A DNA stretch of 64,000 nucleotides from Cepaea nemoralis (GCA_014155875.1 JACEFZ010014476.1:498501-562500); one strand, 5' to 3'. Numbered from the stretch's first letter, positions 22,211 through 33,284 are shown. Numbers and translations are program-made. The notes: a model not told the origin generated them from the sequence alone.

Positions 22211-22459
22211 GTAGTATAGTAGTTAGTAATTATCTGCCAAGACCAGAATATTATCATCATCATTTTATCAGCTCGTTTGTAGAATCTCGTTCTCATTACA
22301 GCCAACGGGATGGAATTAATATTTTACTAATTCATCTACCTCATTCATTTTCATGTTCTTCCTGCTGGTCGAGATAGTCCCTTCTTCCTGTAACCAATGC
22401 TTCCATCACTGTTCTTTGAAAACCACTGTAACGTATTAAAAACAAAAGTCGCTTAAAAG
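22211..22459. other. spacer between SINEs; nothing recognised
   Basis: AT-rich non-coding DNA with no supported feature. Confidence 0.4.
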
Positions 22460-22690
22460 TCGACAGGGTCGATTTCATTCCACCGGATTGTTATCCATTA
22501 TGGCTCGGTCTCTTTCCGCAGCGTGGAAAGCGTCGCACAAGGCACGAACTCCGTAGCTCCAGCGACGACCCAAGGAGGCTCCGAAAACATTCACTCGTGA
22601 ACCGCAAGGATGCGGCCCGGAATCGAACCCACAACCTTCGGAGCCCGAGTCAAAAGGCTTAAACACTTCGCCACGGTATAATATGGCCAC
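22460..22690 (-). mobile_element. SINE B copy (best copy in the window)
   Basis: On the minus strand it begins with a tRNA-like head: A box in ACCGTGGCGAAGTGTTTAAG and an exact B box GGTTCGATTCC, so RNA polymerase III transcription is plausible. The unrelated body follows (GGTTCACGAGTGAATG, AGCTACGGAGTTCGTGCC, GAGACCGAGCCATAATGG). Other copies lie at 17.8, 44.7 and 50.1 kb. Confidence 0.82.
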
Positions 22691-22779
22691 AGTATTCAAG
22701 TTTCCGAGACATGGTGCGGTTTACTGTACGAGAAGAAGTGAATAAGTAAGTCACAAATGGCTATAGAAAAATAACTAAA

Positions 22780-23040
22780 TGTGATAACAACTTGAAACCA
22801 GTTTATTTTTATACATATATTGTCACTTTATTTCTCAGCATCATTTATACCAACATTGATGCACTGAACCCATCGTTTTATCAGTCCTCTCAAACCGTCT
22901 GCATAGACCTGCGTGCTTTGTTTTCATTTACCGTCCACCCCACAGAACTGTGTGACTTACTTATTTTTCGCCCTCTTAACGTTTTCTACCCAGCTGTGCA
23001 CCGCTTTACAGCATAAACATTTGTTAGCGTAAACACTGAA
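22780..23040 (-). pseudogene. mariner 3' end remnant (remnant 3)
   Basis: The minus strand reads YADGLRGLIKRWVQCINVG followed by INDAEK-stop, which is the standard mariner transposase C-terminus (FY..GI..L..RW..C). About 60 bp of 3' non-coding sequence follow, with AATAAA-like motifs. The catalytic domain is absent. Upstream sequence keeps HSWVENV (near 23000) with stops. Confidence 0.75.
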
Positions 23041-23542
23041 AACTCACCTTGGCGGGAGACATTTCGCGAAAGACGCCGAAGTTGAATGTGAAGTGAAAAC
23101 GTGGTTTACAAAACAGAGCACGCAGTGGCATATGAGTTTAGGTGGCCAGTTCCAGTACTCATCCCCTGTTTTCCTTAGAAAATTATAAGAACATTCTGAA
23201 AATTATATGACACTCATTTAGGTGATACTGGGTCAAAACCTGAGTGTGTTGGTCAGAAGAAGATATCCTGCTTTCTGGGGAATGAACTCTGGCAAACTGT
23301 CTTGAAAAACAAGCAAACTAACACTTTGTTGCTCCCGTATAATGTATTCTTCTTTGTATCATTTTCGTGCATTACCAGGCTATATCGTTTTCAAATTAGA
23401 GGCTATATTACATAAAGATGTGCCTTCGGGAAGAAATAAAATTTTTGTAACTGGTAAACAAATGTATAGAAGAAACTTAGTTGTCACTATTATGAGAACA
23501 CGCAAATCAAACATTATTTGTCACATGACAACATTAGCAATA
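23041..23542. other. no gene recognised
   Basis: A plus-strand frame starting at 23342 runs into the GAAA repeat. Its non-repeat part shows no domain, so I do not call it a gene. Confidence 0.4.

Positions 23543-23617
<75 letters not shown>
23543..23617. repeat. (GAAA)n microsatellite
   Basis: About 18 GAAA units. Lys-Glu-Arg-rich or Phe-Leu-Ser-rich frames over it are artefacts. Confidence 0.95.
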
Positions 23618-23929
23618 GGCTCAGTAGAAGAAGACAGAGAAGAAGAAACAGAAGATGATGATGAAGATGATAATGATAAGAAAGTGGATAAGGAGTCCAG
23701 CAACATGGCAAATATTATAACATGCAGACATCTAAATAAACAGCTTATGTATATCTACATGGAACCAGCTGCTGCCGGGTTATAACTGATAAGTGTGCAA
23801 GAACATCTGAATCTGCCTGAATGCCATTCTTGCCGCCATCAAGTCACCTCCACTATCAACAGCCCGACATCCTCCATGTCTTGTCCTCGTTGATTTGATC
23901 GTGTGCTTTGATAGAGTTAGATAGTTGCT

Positions 23930-24000
23930 TGTCCTTTACAGGATGTTGCAGTCAACCCCAGCTTTTTTGTGGCTGTTTGTGATCTCTTGACCTCTTCAAC
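23930..24000 (-). mobile_element. SINE C-type 3' fragment
   Basis: Plus strand reads GTCCTTTACAGGATGTTGCA then GTCAACCCCAGC and GATCTCTTGACC, a diverged copy of the terminal 70 bp of the SINE core and tail. Confidence 0.55.
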
Positions 24001-24029
24001 CTATACACAGAAAGAATTGTTCAACAAGT

Positions 24030-24960
24030 TGAACAGCCTGGACTTATCATCAATGGAAGAATCATAAACAATATTAGGTATGCTGACGACACCGTGTTAC
24101 AAGCAAGAGTTACAGAACCTAGTGGAACAAGTAAACAGGCATGGTGCAGACTGTGCCTAGATCATCAGCATCATGTGTCATGCCGACAAGCGTGGGCGGT
24201 CATGTTTCGCCTTCTCACTCGATCACCAGAGTCGTGGATCAGCTCCGTGTTCTTGTTTCGATCATGCCATGTGTCCAAGCCATCCAGGTGTTTACTTATC
24301 TGCATTCCCCTTGTTCTCTTTGCCTCGATCTTGCCAGTTGTCACCAAGTTCTCCAAATTCTTTCTTCTCATAATATGACCAAAAAATTCTGACTAGCTTA
24401 GATATTAACATCCACAACATGAAAAATATGATAATTAGCAGTGGAAAGGAAAATTCGTCAATGAACATCACAGTAAAAGGAGAGTTACTAGAACAGGTAA
24501 CAAGTTTCTCCTATCTCGGACATGTAATAACAGATGGTGGCATAAGTGAAACAGAAATCAAAAAGAGAATAGGAATGGCCAAAAATGCTTTCAGCAGCAT
24601 GAGGTCAGTATTAACATCTCGAGAGATTAACAATGCATCATAAATGGGAATTGTCACATGCTACGTATATTCAACGCTACTGTAAGGCGCGGATGCCTGG
24701 AAATTGAACAAGCAACTAGAAAGTCGAACAGAGACCTTGGAGATGTAAATATACAGACGAATATGTTGTATTTCATGGAAGCAAAATCAATCAAATCGGA
24801 GGTTCTAGAAAACCTTTGAATGAAAAGAAAGTTGATAAAAGAAATAAAATAGAGGAAAGTAAAATATTTAGGCCACGTTACAAGACATAGTACTCTTATA
24901 AACCCCATACTGGAGGGAAAGGTTGAGTGCATTCGAGCAAGAGGTAGACAACGACGCAAG
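24030..24960 (+). pseudogene. RT remnant interrupted by an inverted family X end
   Basis: Plus strand: GRIINNIRYADDTVL (YADD box near 24090) and LVEQVNRHGADC. From 24172 to 24372 the plus-strand coding stops and the DNA is a minus-strand copy of the family X terminus. After it the plus-strand RT resumes at about 24400 with ISSGKENSSMNITVKGELLE, VTSFSYLGHVITDGG and KKRIGMAKNAFSSMRSVLTS, then a stop-rich C-terminal part (near 24900). So a 200-bp antisense piece sits inside a sense RT fragment. As read, no enzyme can be made. Confidence 0.75.
24172..24372 (-). mobile_element. family X 3' end inserted or inverted within the RT remnant
   Basis: The minus strand reads MRRKNLENLVTTGKIEAKR and HDRNKNTELIHDSGDRVR, then TAHACRHDT, directly comparable to the C-terminus of the 49.3-kb copy (RNGLENLVTTGKIEGNR and RNTELIHDTVDRVK). 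A 66-codon open frame is kept. Confidence 0.8.
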
Positions 24961-25084
24961 TGGGGGTGGGGGGGATAATATTAAGAGATGGATGAACATC
25001 AATCTGATAGAATTTACAGTCAGGGCGAGAAGGAGACAGTGTTGGAGATCCATTGCAGCCAAACTTCATTGTGGAGATGGAACC

Positions 25085-25275
25085 TGATTGATTGATTGAT
25101 CTCTTGGCAAGTTAACGTTCAGTAATTTGCCTTTCTGAACGACTTGCACCCATACCATTTTATAAAAAGAAACACGCAAGGCGATCTGCTGCCACATCGC
25201 CTGCAGCTGTGTTTCGAAAGCGGTATACGGGATTATGAATTGCGTGCGTAAAGCCTTCGCCATGGAGCCGGCGAC
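25085..25275 (-). mobile_element. SINE C' copy
   Basis: Core (CTTGGCAAGTTAACGTTCAG, TTTGCCTTTCTGAACGAC) plus C' head (GCAGCTGTGTTTCGAAAGC, GTATACGGGATTATGAAT), in antisense orientation. A (GATT)n run lies beside it at 25087-25101. Confidence 0.75.
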
Positions 25276-26187
25276 TTGACCTAATCTCGAAATTTCAGAG
25301 AGCCAAATATAAAACAGAGGAGTGGATTTGCAAGGGGAGCAGAATGTCCGCCTTACACGTCGCGAGAACGTGCTGGATCATCGGGGCTTACATATAATCT
25401 AGATCGTACACCATGTTCAATGTTCAGCCCTCTAGGGCAGTGGTTCTCAACATTTTCTGGCCCATGCACCCCTTCACCATATGTTCAGAATATCATTCCC
25501 TCCCCCTCCCCCTCGCTACCCTTTCGTATTTCTTCCCTATAAATCCCCCCCCCCCCCTTCTACACAGTATACGTAAAAGATGGAAGCTAGATTTAATAAC
25601 ACATACTAAATAGAACAAGTCCAGATGTCTACATAAAACGTGATTTGCGAGTCTATTTACGTTTTAAAATGAATTTCAGAAGGGAGAGAAGTACAGAACC
25701 GTAAAGTGTGGAGGGAAAAACGATATCAAATAATCGGTTTTTATAGTAACGCGATCTTGAAATAATTTTAAGTCTCCTTCCCCCCCCCCCCCCCCCTGGA
25801 AACCTTAAATTCCCCACCGGTTGACGTGACCCACAGGTCACATGTTGTGGCTTTCGAGTGCTCATCGTGGCGCATTTATTTTGCTATTTGATCTGGGATC
25901 GCAACTTGGAAAGTCTAATTTTGGTGTCAGAAAATGTTCTGGAAAGTACAGATGGCCGGTGAAATGTTGATCACGTCACGCACGAGAGCCCACTGGTTTA
26001 TATAATTATGAAAATTGGCACCATATATTCAATGAGTCTGAAGGTGTGTGTACGTCAATTACCTTTATTGTATGTTTAAATATAGAGTAGGTGGAAAATA
26101 ACTTCACAAGGACACGGCAGCAAAGGTTCGGATGCTGTATGGAAAACAATGAAACACTTTAAGATATAACCTTTAACAAACATACGA
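25276..26187. other. no gene; contains a hAT-type terminal sequence and two C runs
   Basis: At 25438 CAGTGGTTCTCAACATTTTC resembles the terminal inverted repeat of hAT elements of the Charlie/SPIN kind, followed by ACCCC-rich sequence. C runs lie at 25544-25557 and 25781-25796. I could not find the matching right end, so this may be a truncated non-autonomous copy. The block GTAACGCGATCTTGAAATAA near 25745 recurs near 55977. Confidence 0.45.
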
Positions 26188-26232
26188 ACAGACAGACAGA
26201 AGGCAGGGATATAGACGGACAGACAGACAGTC

Positions 26233-26319
<87 letters not shown>

Positions 26320-26430
26320 GGGACGGACGGACGGACGGACGGACGGACGGGCGGACGGACGGACGGACGGACGGACAGACGGACAGACGGACAGGCGGAC
26401 AAACGGACAAACAGACGGACGGACGGACAT
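26188..26430. repeat. compound tetranucleotide repeat (GACA)n then (GGAC)n
   Basis: A GACA array to about 26318, then GGAC/GGGC variants, then mixed units. Cys-Pro-Ser-rich antisense frames over it are artefacts. Confidence 0.95.
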
Positions 26431-27299
26431 TGCACGCTGTTGTTATTTTTTTAAGTACTAGAAACAAGTTTTAATGTATTTGAATTAGAAATGGATTCAC
26501 ACTTAGTTACAATTTTGCTTTACAGATTATTTAAAGCGAATACTGAATAGTATACAGATATATGTCAAAATGTTGAAAGCCATAAATGTAGATTGAGAAG
26601 ATTTAAGCTTAATAAAATAAAAAATATTTACAGTAAACAGAATCTATATTGGTAACACTTGGTTGGACCATTTGTATAAAATTGGGCGTCAGACAAGCCT
26701 GCTTTCTCCTGTGAGATATCCTTTCTGTGCGCAATGAGCATATAATGATGTCTATAATGCATAAACCAAGTGTGTGAGATGGCGGGCTAAAGATAAATAA
26801 TTTGCGCTATTCTTATGCCGAGATATGAAAATGAATTGCATGTATTCATAGCTATCGCAGCCACAGTTAGCGACAAGACAGACTAAGCAATACAAACAAG
26901 AAAGCTAAGTTCAGTACCACGAAAAATAACAGACAGATTGTACAGTGACAGCAATTTGAATAACAATAAACCATGTAGAGATAGTCAACTGTTTAGCAAT
27001 CATATTACAATAGATAAATCAGGTAATGAGATATATCTACAACAGGTAGCAGCGAACCGCCGGACATGGAGAGCCATGACTTCTGCCCTATGCGCCGACT
27101 TAGGCTCAAGAGAAATGACTAACTAACTAAACTAACTAATGAGATATGCTAACATGCAGCTTACCTCAGGCAAAAGAACGCAGTATTCCATCAGATGAAA
27201 AACATTATGTGTTGCACACTTCTGTCCGGGGAGGTTTGGAAACGAGATTTAGCACGTTTTGTGCAGGGCAAACTGATGCATGCCTATGAATTATGGACT
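26431..27299. other. no gene recognised
   Basis: AT-rich DNA. Near 27050-27140 a possible SINE tail ends in an ACTA-type run (ACTAACTAACTAAACTAACT). A similar run is at 45758-45782. Confidence 0.4.
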
Positions 27300-27560
27300 G
27301 TAGGTCAGCTTGGCCGAATGGAGACGAACGTATGTTCTTAAACATCATGTGTGCTGATGCCGAGGTAAGGGGTTCAACTCCTACACCGGAAAGTTGGACT
27401 AAAATGTTGACCTATCGTCCTTGACTTGGGAGAGTTATTACAAGTACCTCTGAAGTCGGAGTGGGTTGGCCTGATGACCAGGTACACTGTTAATAGGCAA
27501 AATTAATCCACGCGCAAAATTCATTCAAGCACTACTTAAAGTAGAGTGTATAGTCTACGC
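27300..27560 (+). mobile_element. tRNA-related SINE (SINE E), single copy
   Basis: A-box-like CTTGGCCGAATGGAGACG at about 27309 and B-box-like GGGGTTCAACTCC at about 27369, about 50 bp apart as in tRNA promoters. The 3' stem of a tRNA is lacking and an unrelated body follows (ATTACAAGTACCTCTGAAGT). No second copy in this window. Confidence 0.55.
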
Positions 27561-28136
27561 TTGAGATCAAATCGAGCGAGCGCGAACAACAAAAAAAAAA
27601 ACACATCATGGACTCTGTATAACGAGAGTCGAAAGAGAATCATGGACCCTGAGAATCGAAGGAAAACTGGATGCTACAAAAAGCCATTTTTTTTTTTTTC
27701 AGAATGCTAAGAATTCCATGTGTAACCTCTTCGTCTTCTTCTGCTTCTTCTTCTTTTATCCTACCGCTTTTGTCTTGAAGAGTCGCAAAGAGGAGGCATG
27801 TGCAATTTTCTGTTTAGCTTGTCATGTTTCGTACACTAATGTCGTATTTGATTTCTAGTCTCTTTTATCCCACCTAGCCAACTAGACTAAGAAGACAAAT
27901 CTGCAGTCATTTCAAGAGGCCAGTTCACCAAGTAAAAATGATTACCCACATTAGAAGATTATTGACATTTTGTGGTCACGTTATGCGACTAGAAGGTCTG
28001 GAGAGGTTGTAAGAAATGGGAAGATTGATCGTCTTAGAGGCAGATGGATAGAGTAGGACAATGTCTGGTTAGCATATTAGTACAGATACAACAGACGGGA
28101 GTACCACTTGTGTAATAAACTACATATAGGAGATAT
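27561..28136. other. no intact gene; possible RT C-terminal scrap
   Basis: Near 27935-28020 the plus strand has strings like HIRRLLTFCGHVMRLEGLER that resemble the LxxxGHVxRM motif after RT domains. Too short to name. Confidence 0.4.
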
Positions 28137-28327
28137 GGATGGATGTTACTTTGGAACTGGTACAAATGACGAGTAAACATGTGTTGCAGGAGTGTCTAAT
28201 ATGTTCAGAACAGAGAAGAGTAGTTTGGTCTGCAACCACTTCAGTTAAGAAAAACCTCTATAGCGATGTCAACACGCTTAGGTTGACGGCTGCTTTCTTT
28301 GCATTTCTAGACATTTTCATCATGTAA
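28137..28327 (+). pseudogene. C-terminal tail of an RNase H non-LTR element
   Basis: A 62-codon frame reads MTSKHVLQECLICSEQ and LYSDVNTLRLTAAFFAFLD. The 43.0-kb minus-strand copy reads MTARHLLQECPIYTEQ and LYGVNKLKLTAAFFNN in the same order, so this is a family match. Only the last 60 codons are present. Confidence 0.75.
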
Positions 28328-28689
28328 AATGGATCCGTACATTTGACTTACAAAAAAGCATACAGAACATATAAATGCACAGATCGCGGCCTTAAATTAC
28401 CATCACCACGAACCTTGCTAATTGGTTTAGCGATAATGCTTCCCTACATCTCGTGATCCGAAACTGAATGTATTAATTCGTGTCGTGTGATGTCATCGTT
28501 CTATTGCTATTGTGAAATGTCGGCAAGAATTTTCTCTACCTGTCTTTCCCTGTTTTTTTGTTTGTTTTTTTTTTTGGATTTTTTGATCATTTTTTTTTCA
28601 TGAAAAAATGAGGTGATGTCAAGAGAGAGAATGTGTCAAAGATCGAAAGAGATACAATGCACTGAAGATGATGTCAAGAGGCGAATTTG

Positions 28690-29640
28690 GAACAGAGATT
28701 AGTGTACACTCTCTACCAGTATGTAACTATTTCAATGATTGTGTATGCTCTAGGGTTGTTGTCGGTGTTGCACAGCCAGTTTGAGAAGCTGAAACGAATG
28801 CAAAATGAAACCATGAGAGTTATTTTGAGCTGTACAATGAACACGTCCATTGTGTACATGCAACATATACTGTCTCTACAGTCTACATATGATAGGCACC
28901 AGGTGCTTCATGCAAAAAATGTACCATTAAAGTCATAGTGGGCTAGGTGGACCCTCTTTATGAGGCATTGGGTGACACCTGAGAACACAGGTTTAGGAGA
29001 TGCCACTCTTGGCTGGAACAAGCTGAAGTTGCGATTACACATGTTGGTAAGACAGTGCGAGAATAGAAATGGGCCATGGTGTCGCCTACCAAGGCAGCCT
29101 TACCTAGAATGAAAAGGAAAGAAGGTAAGGCAGAGGCGTCCATAGACAGCTGACAAGTGATAACTTATGCCCAAACTTTGTGAGTAAAACAAAGTTGATC
29201 GGGAATTTATTGCAAAGATTTCGGATCATATGTGAAAAATGAGAGCCTGGAGTATGATATCTCGAATTCCAGCCTGTGAATGTAATTTGAAGGTGGATGT
29301 TGTATCGGCAGCGTTTCGATGGTCGAATGATAGTAAAGCACGCCATGCGTGATGGCCATGAACTCAATTTTGCTACTTAAAAAGAAACCAGTATGTTCCA
29401 TATTGAATGGCTTGCATTGCTCGAAAAGAAGAAGGTGAAGAGCACATCATAAATTGTGTGCCGCGGACTGTGTAAGGAAATGAACAGGCTAATAAACTGC
29501 CTATTGCCGCTCCTGTAGACAGAGACTATATCATGACAAGGCTGATGTAGTGAAGGCTCTCAGGGATCGAGTGAAAACTGCAGCAAAACAAACAGATATT
29601 CCACATAAGGAGAGGTTATTTCAGTGGGATGTGCAGAAGG
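28690..29640 (+). pseudogene. RT C-terminal domain and RNase H remnant of a non-LTR element
   Basis: The frame at 28687-28938 reads SVLHSQFEKLKRMQNETMRV and LSCTMNTSIVYMQHILSLQ, typical of the segment after RT in RNase H-bearing non-LTR elements. It continues with stops (TPENTGLGDATLGW). Around 29480-29560 GNEQANKL and DRDYIMTRL recall the last RNase H motif, GNExADxLA. The middle (29150-29460) has no clear frame. Heavily decayed. Confidence 0.65.
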
Positions 29641-29953
29641 TATGGGCGACACTCAATGCATAGGGGCAAATTCAATCGCACATACATGCAGGTTGCCATT
29701 ATTACGTTCAGCATAGAAACTCTTCGTTGGCCGCCGAATAAGGGGATGGGGCACTTGTGGGAATGTTTCGAGTGGAATGGTTTTGATTTTGTATATTATA
29801 TCCACACTATGTTTATACTCTTCCCATAAAACCTTCCATTTTATTCCAGTTTTTATTTCTTTGTTTTTCTTATCTCACAACCTGGCCAGAAATGTTGACG
29901 ACCTCTTTCTTATGTTTATGATAGGTTATCGTTCTGTCTGGTGTCTATCGAAA
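29641..29953. other. no gene recognised
   Basis: Non-coding DNA between the RNase H remnant and the 34-bp array. Confidence 0.4.
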
Positions 29954-30121
29954 CATTTACATTACTCATGATGGTTATTAACATAAACATTTAGATTACT
30001 CATGATGGTTATTAACATAAACATTTACATTACTCATGATGGTTATTAACATAAACATTTAGATTACTCATGATGGTTATTAACATAAACATTTACATTA
30101 CTCATGATGGTTATTAACATA
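29954..30121. repeat. five tandem copies of a 34-bp unit with alternating variants
   Basis: Units start at 29954, 29988, 30022, 30056 and 30090. They are near identical, but the seventh base alternates C, G, C, G, C (CATTTAC versus CATTTAG), so the repeat behaves as a 68-bp dimer. No spacers, so this is not a CRISPR array. Confidence 0.93.
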
Positions 30122-30204
30122 TTTTCAGCCATCGTTTGTAAAAACGTTTCTTTTATTTCCCCCCCCCCCACCCCCGCCCCCTCCTTTTACTCAGAAAGCA
30201 CTTG

Positions 30205-30281
30205 CAAACTTATGCACGTAGATTGCCAAGAAATAATAAACAGCCAAAAAATTATGGAATTGACTGTGACATCCTGTAAAG
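30205..30281 (+). mobile_element. SINE core 3' end, split by the hAT insertion (continues at 33200)
   Basis: Left part reads TTGCCAAGAAATAATAAACA and GACTGTGACATCCTGTAAAG; the right part at 33200-33215 reads CTGTAAAGGATATGC. Together these match the 3' end of the SINE C/C' core. The hAT element lies exactly inside it. Confidence 0.82.
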
Positions 30282-30342
30282 CAGGGGTGGGCAAACTTTT
30301 CGTGCGGAGGGCCGCATTGACAAATGTAAAGCTATTGGCGGG

Positions 30343-30346
<4 letters not shown>

Positions 30347-30406
<60 letters not shown>
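30347..30406. repeat. (AT)n inside the hAT left arm
   Basis: Thirty AT units between the subterminal repeat and internal DNA. Confidence 0.95.
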
Positions 30407-30408
<2 letters not shown>

Positions 30409-31239
30409 ATTGTGTTTACAGCAACCTGTCACAATAAGTAATTATTATTTATTTATAGGTTATTAAGCAGTATAAATAACTAATTATTGCAATTTTATTT
30501 TACTTATACACTTAAACATTATAATTGACATTATGGACACTGCCATGAGCCTGACGACGTCATGGCATGGTTCAGTTATAGCCTGGGTCACAGAGTACAG
30601 GTTGCGACTGTGTTCAGAATTGAACACGGGAACGTGGAAAGCAGGGGCTTTCCACACAACGTGAAAAACGTTGGAACTCACTTCCCAGGTGACAGGAAGT
30701 GAGCTCGGGCCAAGGGAGTCGGCGTTGATCCATCGTCCTGTGTGGACATGGTGAAAAGTAGACAGCGTTATGGCTCTATATTGAGCCACGCATTTTATCT
30801 GTGATGTAGTGTAATGTGATGTGACTGTCGAATAAGTGATGATATCTTCGATTATGTGATTGTGTATATTATACGTAGGAAACTTATAACAGTCTTTGTG
30901 TTCACTCTTGTTCGAGTTAACTGCAGTTCGAGTGGGTGAGGTTTATGACGTATGATCGAGTAACCATGATATACTCATGTGCTGCGAGATGACCAGGGTT
31001 CTGACTGGAGAAGAAGAGAAGAAAGAATCATCCCCTGTTGGACACGAGAAGTGTTGCTACACAAGTATTGATAGTAGCTCATTCAGATAGACCCAGACAC
31101 AGACCCTGGCAGACACAAACTTTTACTAATTTGTTAACACGATTTTACAACTTGTTATTACAACAAATATTCTTTATTATCTATCAATGGCTTTAATTTA
31201 GACACACAGAAACTACATTGTCACTACAGTTGTTGATTT

Positions 31240-33054
31240 CTAATTAGATGTATGTAACTGCTTGCAATTTTTGACAATATTCTTGAAATCTGGAGCAAGT
31301 TTACTTGTTGAAATTCGCATAACAGCATGCAAGTCCGACAATAAGGACCTATTCTTAGATTTGTTGATCTTCGAGCAAGAGAATGCTTATTCGCAAATGT
31401 ATGTTGATCCAAATAATGATAAAAGTTTAGCTGCAAAGTTTTTCAAGTTGGGAAATGATTCTTGTGATAACGATCCATAGAAATCCAGCAAACCATGTGT
31501 CTTGAATTTCTCTTTCAGATCATGATCTGCTTGTAAGTCAAGCAGCTCCAACTGTATGTCCTCTGTGGCTGTATCAGCTTCTGCACTAAAAGGTGAACAG
31601 ATAATATTGAACTATGGCTCTAATTTCTTGAAATCTTGGAATCTCCATCCAAATTCTTCAATCAAAGCATCTAATTGGGCTTTGTATTTTTCAGTCATTT
31701 CACCAGAAATAGTTTCTTGTTTCAGCAAAGGGAAGTGACAAAATCTTTTTTCACTTGCTTGTCTGGAGAACAGTGAGAGTTTTGCCTGAAATGATTTTAC
31801 ATATACATACAATTCATGTGCAAACACACCATTGCCCTGAAGTTTGACATTCAGTTCATTTAACTTTTCCATAATTTCAATGGCAAACATAAAGTCTAAC
31901 TGCCACTCTTTATTGGCAATGTTAGTATTAAAGTCACATGCAATGCCCTTCATCTCTAGGAACATCACTATTTCTTCTCTGAGTTCCCACACTCGCCTCA
32001 ACACCTTGCAGAGACTCAGCCATCGAACATTGGTGTGGTTCAGGACATCGGAATGTTCAGTTTCCAAATCGTCAAGTAATGACTTGAACTGTCTGTGGTT
32101 AAGTCCTCTTGATCTGATGAGAATGATGACACTGACAACTGGGGCAATAACATGCTTGATATTCAAAACAGTTTTACACAGACTTTCTTGATGAATCACA
32201 CAGTGAAGTGGTAATAATAATGTGTGATCTGGATATTCTGCTTTAATCTTATCACTTATCAACTTTACCAGACCTACATTTTTTCCAGTCAAAGCACGAG
32301 CTCCGTCAGTTGTAACACTTGCCGTCTTGTTCCAAACCAACCCAGTTCTTGTAATACAGTTAGTAACAGCATTGAATATATCATGGCCTGTGGTTGTGTC
32401 TCTGAGTGACTCAACATTCAGTAACTCTTCATTGAGTTTGAAAGAAGTGTTTATTCCACGTATAAATGTCAATAATTGGGCAGTATCATGTACATCGGTA
32501 CTCTCATCCAATGCAAGAGAGTACCACAAAAATTGTTTACTTGCATCTTGAAGTTTATGCATCAAATTGTCACTGATCTTGTCAACACGTCTGACCACAG
32601 GTCTCCTTGATAAAGTAATGTTGTCAAATTTGGTTTTTTGTTTTGTTTTGGACACATAATGTTTGCCTGCATCTAGCAAACATTCCTTGATGAACTCGCC
32701 ATCAGAAAATGGCTTGTTCTGTTTTACAATTCTGTGTGACAGCACAAGACTAGCTTCAGTTGCAGCATCTTGAATTGAAGACTGTTTAGTGAAAACAGTT
32801 TGCTGTTTCTCCAAATTTTTCACCAACTCAAGGCATTTCCTTTCCTTTTCTTCGGTCGTTAAATTGTATCCGAAATAGGAATGTTTAGTTTGAAAATGTC
32901 ATTTTAAATTGTACTCCTTGAAGACAGACACTGTCTCACGACACAACAAGCAAACTGATTTGCTACCAACTTTTATAAAACAGTACTTAGTTGTCCATTC
33001 ATCATTAAAAACACGGCATTCATCTTCAATCTTACGTTTGTTATTGACACTCAT
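31240..33054 (-). pseudogene. hAT transposase (GTF2IRD2/ZBED-like), three stop codons
   Basis: A single 605-codon reading frame from ATG at 33054 to TAG at 31240-31242, without any frameshift. A BED-like zinc finger holds C35, C38, H53, H58 (CLLCRE, HFQTKH). Catalytic Asp candidates are D183 (LALDESTD) and D250 (VTTDGARALTG), and a CxxH motif is at 285-288 (HCVIHQES). The hAT C-terminal dimerisation segment lies near the end (FAAKLLSLFGSTYICE). Three in-frame stops interrupt it: TGA 32899-32901 (between Lys51 and His53 of the finger), TAG 31612-31614 and TAA 31387-31389. Each is one C-to-T change away from CGA, CAG and CAA, residues that fit the family. The best family match I can name is the transposase-derived part of vertebrate GTF2IRD2. 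The enzyme would have excised and reinserted the element; this copy is dead as read. Confidence 0.93.
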
Positions 33055-33284
33055 CATAACGGTACATGAAATTTTGTAAAATTCAACAAAATAACTTAAA
33101 AACGAATTAAAAATTTTTATTTCTAAATGCCCTCGCGGGCCGCATAATATCACTTGGCGGGCCGCATGCGGCCCGCGGGCCGTAGTTTGCCCACCCCTGC
33201 TGTAAAGGATATGCAATTAACTTTAACCAGTGGCTTTTATTTTATTTTTTATTTTTTTTTTTTACTTTTTACTGGTGATAAAGT

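Larger units (their letters stand above)
30282..33199 (-). mobile_element. complete hAT transposon with 8-bp target duplication
   Basis: Terminal inverted repeats: left CAGGGGTGGGCAAACT (30282-30297), right end its exact complement (AGTTTGCCCACCCCTG, 33184-33199). The 8-bp direct repeat CTGTAAAG flanks it (30274-30281 and 33200-33207), the target duplication size of hAT. GC-rich subterminal repeats carry GGGCCGCA on both sides. One transposase gene lies inside on the minus strand, and a (TA)n tract (30347-30406) has grown near the left end. Length 2,918 bp. The TIR sequence and transposase suggest the Charlie-like branch of hAT. Confidence 0.96.

Noticed and set aside
23342..23785. 147-codon Lys/Glu-rich ORF
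   Set aside because: Runs through (GAAA)n and has no recognised part.
26076..26467. Cys-Pro-Ser-Val rich ORFs, 78-119 codons
   Set aside because: Translations of GACA/GGAC repeats.
27300..27400. true tRNA gene (also 39235, 53085, 53445, 56950, 63645)
   Set aside because: A and B boxes are visible but acceptor and anticodon stems do not pair; they fit SINE heads or tRNA pseudogenes.
29954..30121. CRISPR-like array
   Set aside because: The 34-bp units follow each other with no spacers, and the genome is eukaryotic.
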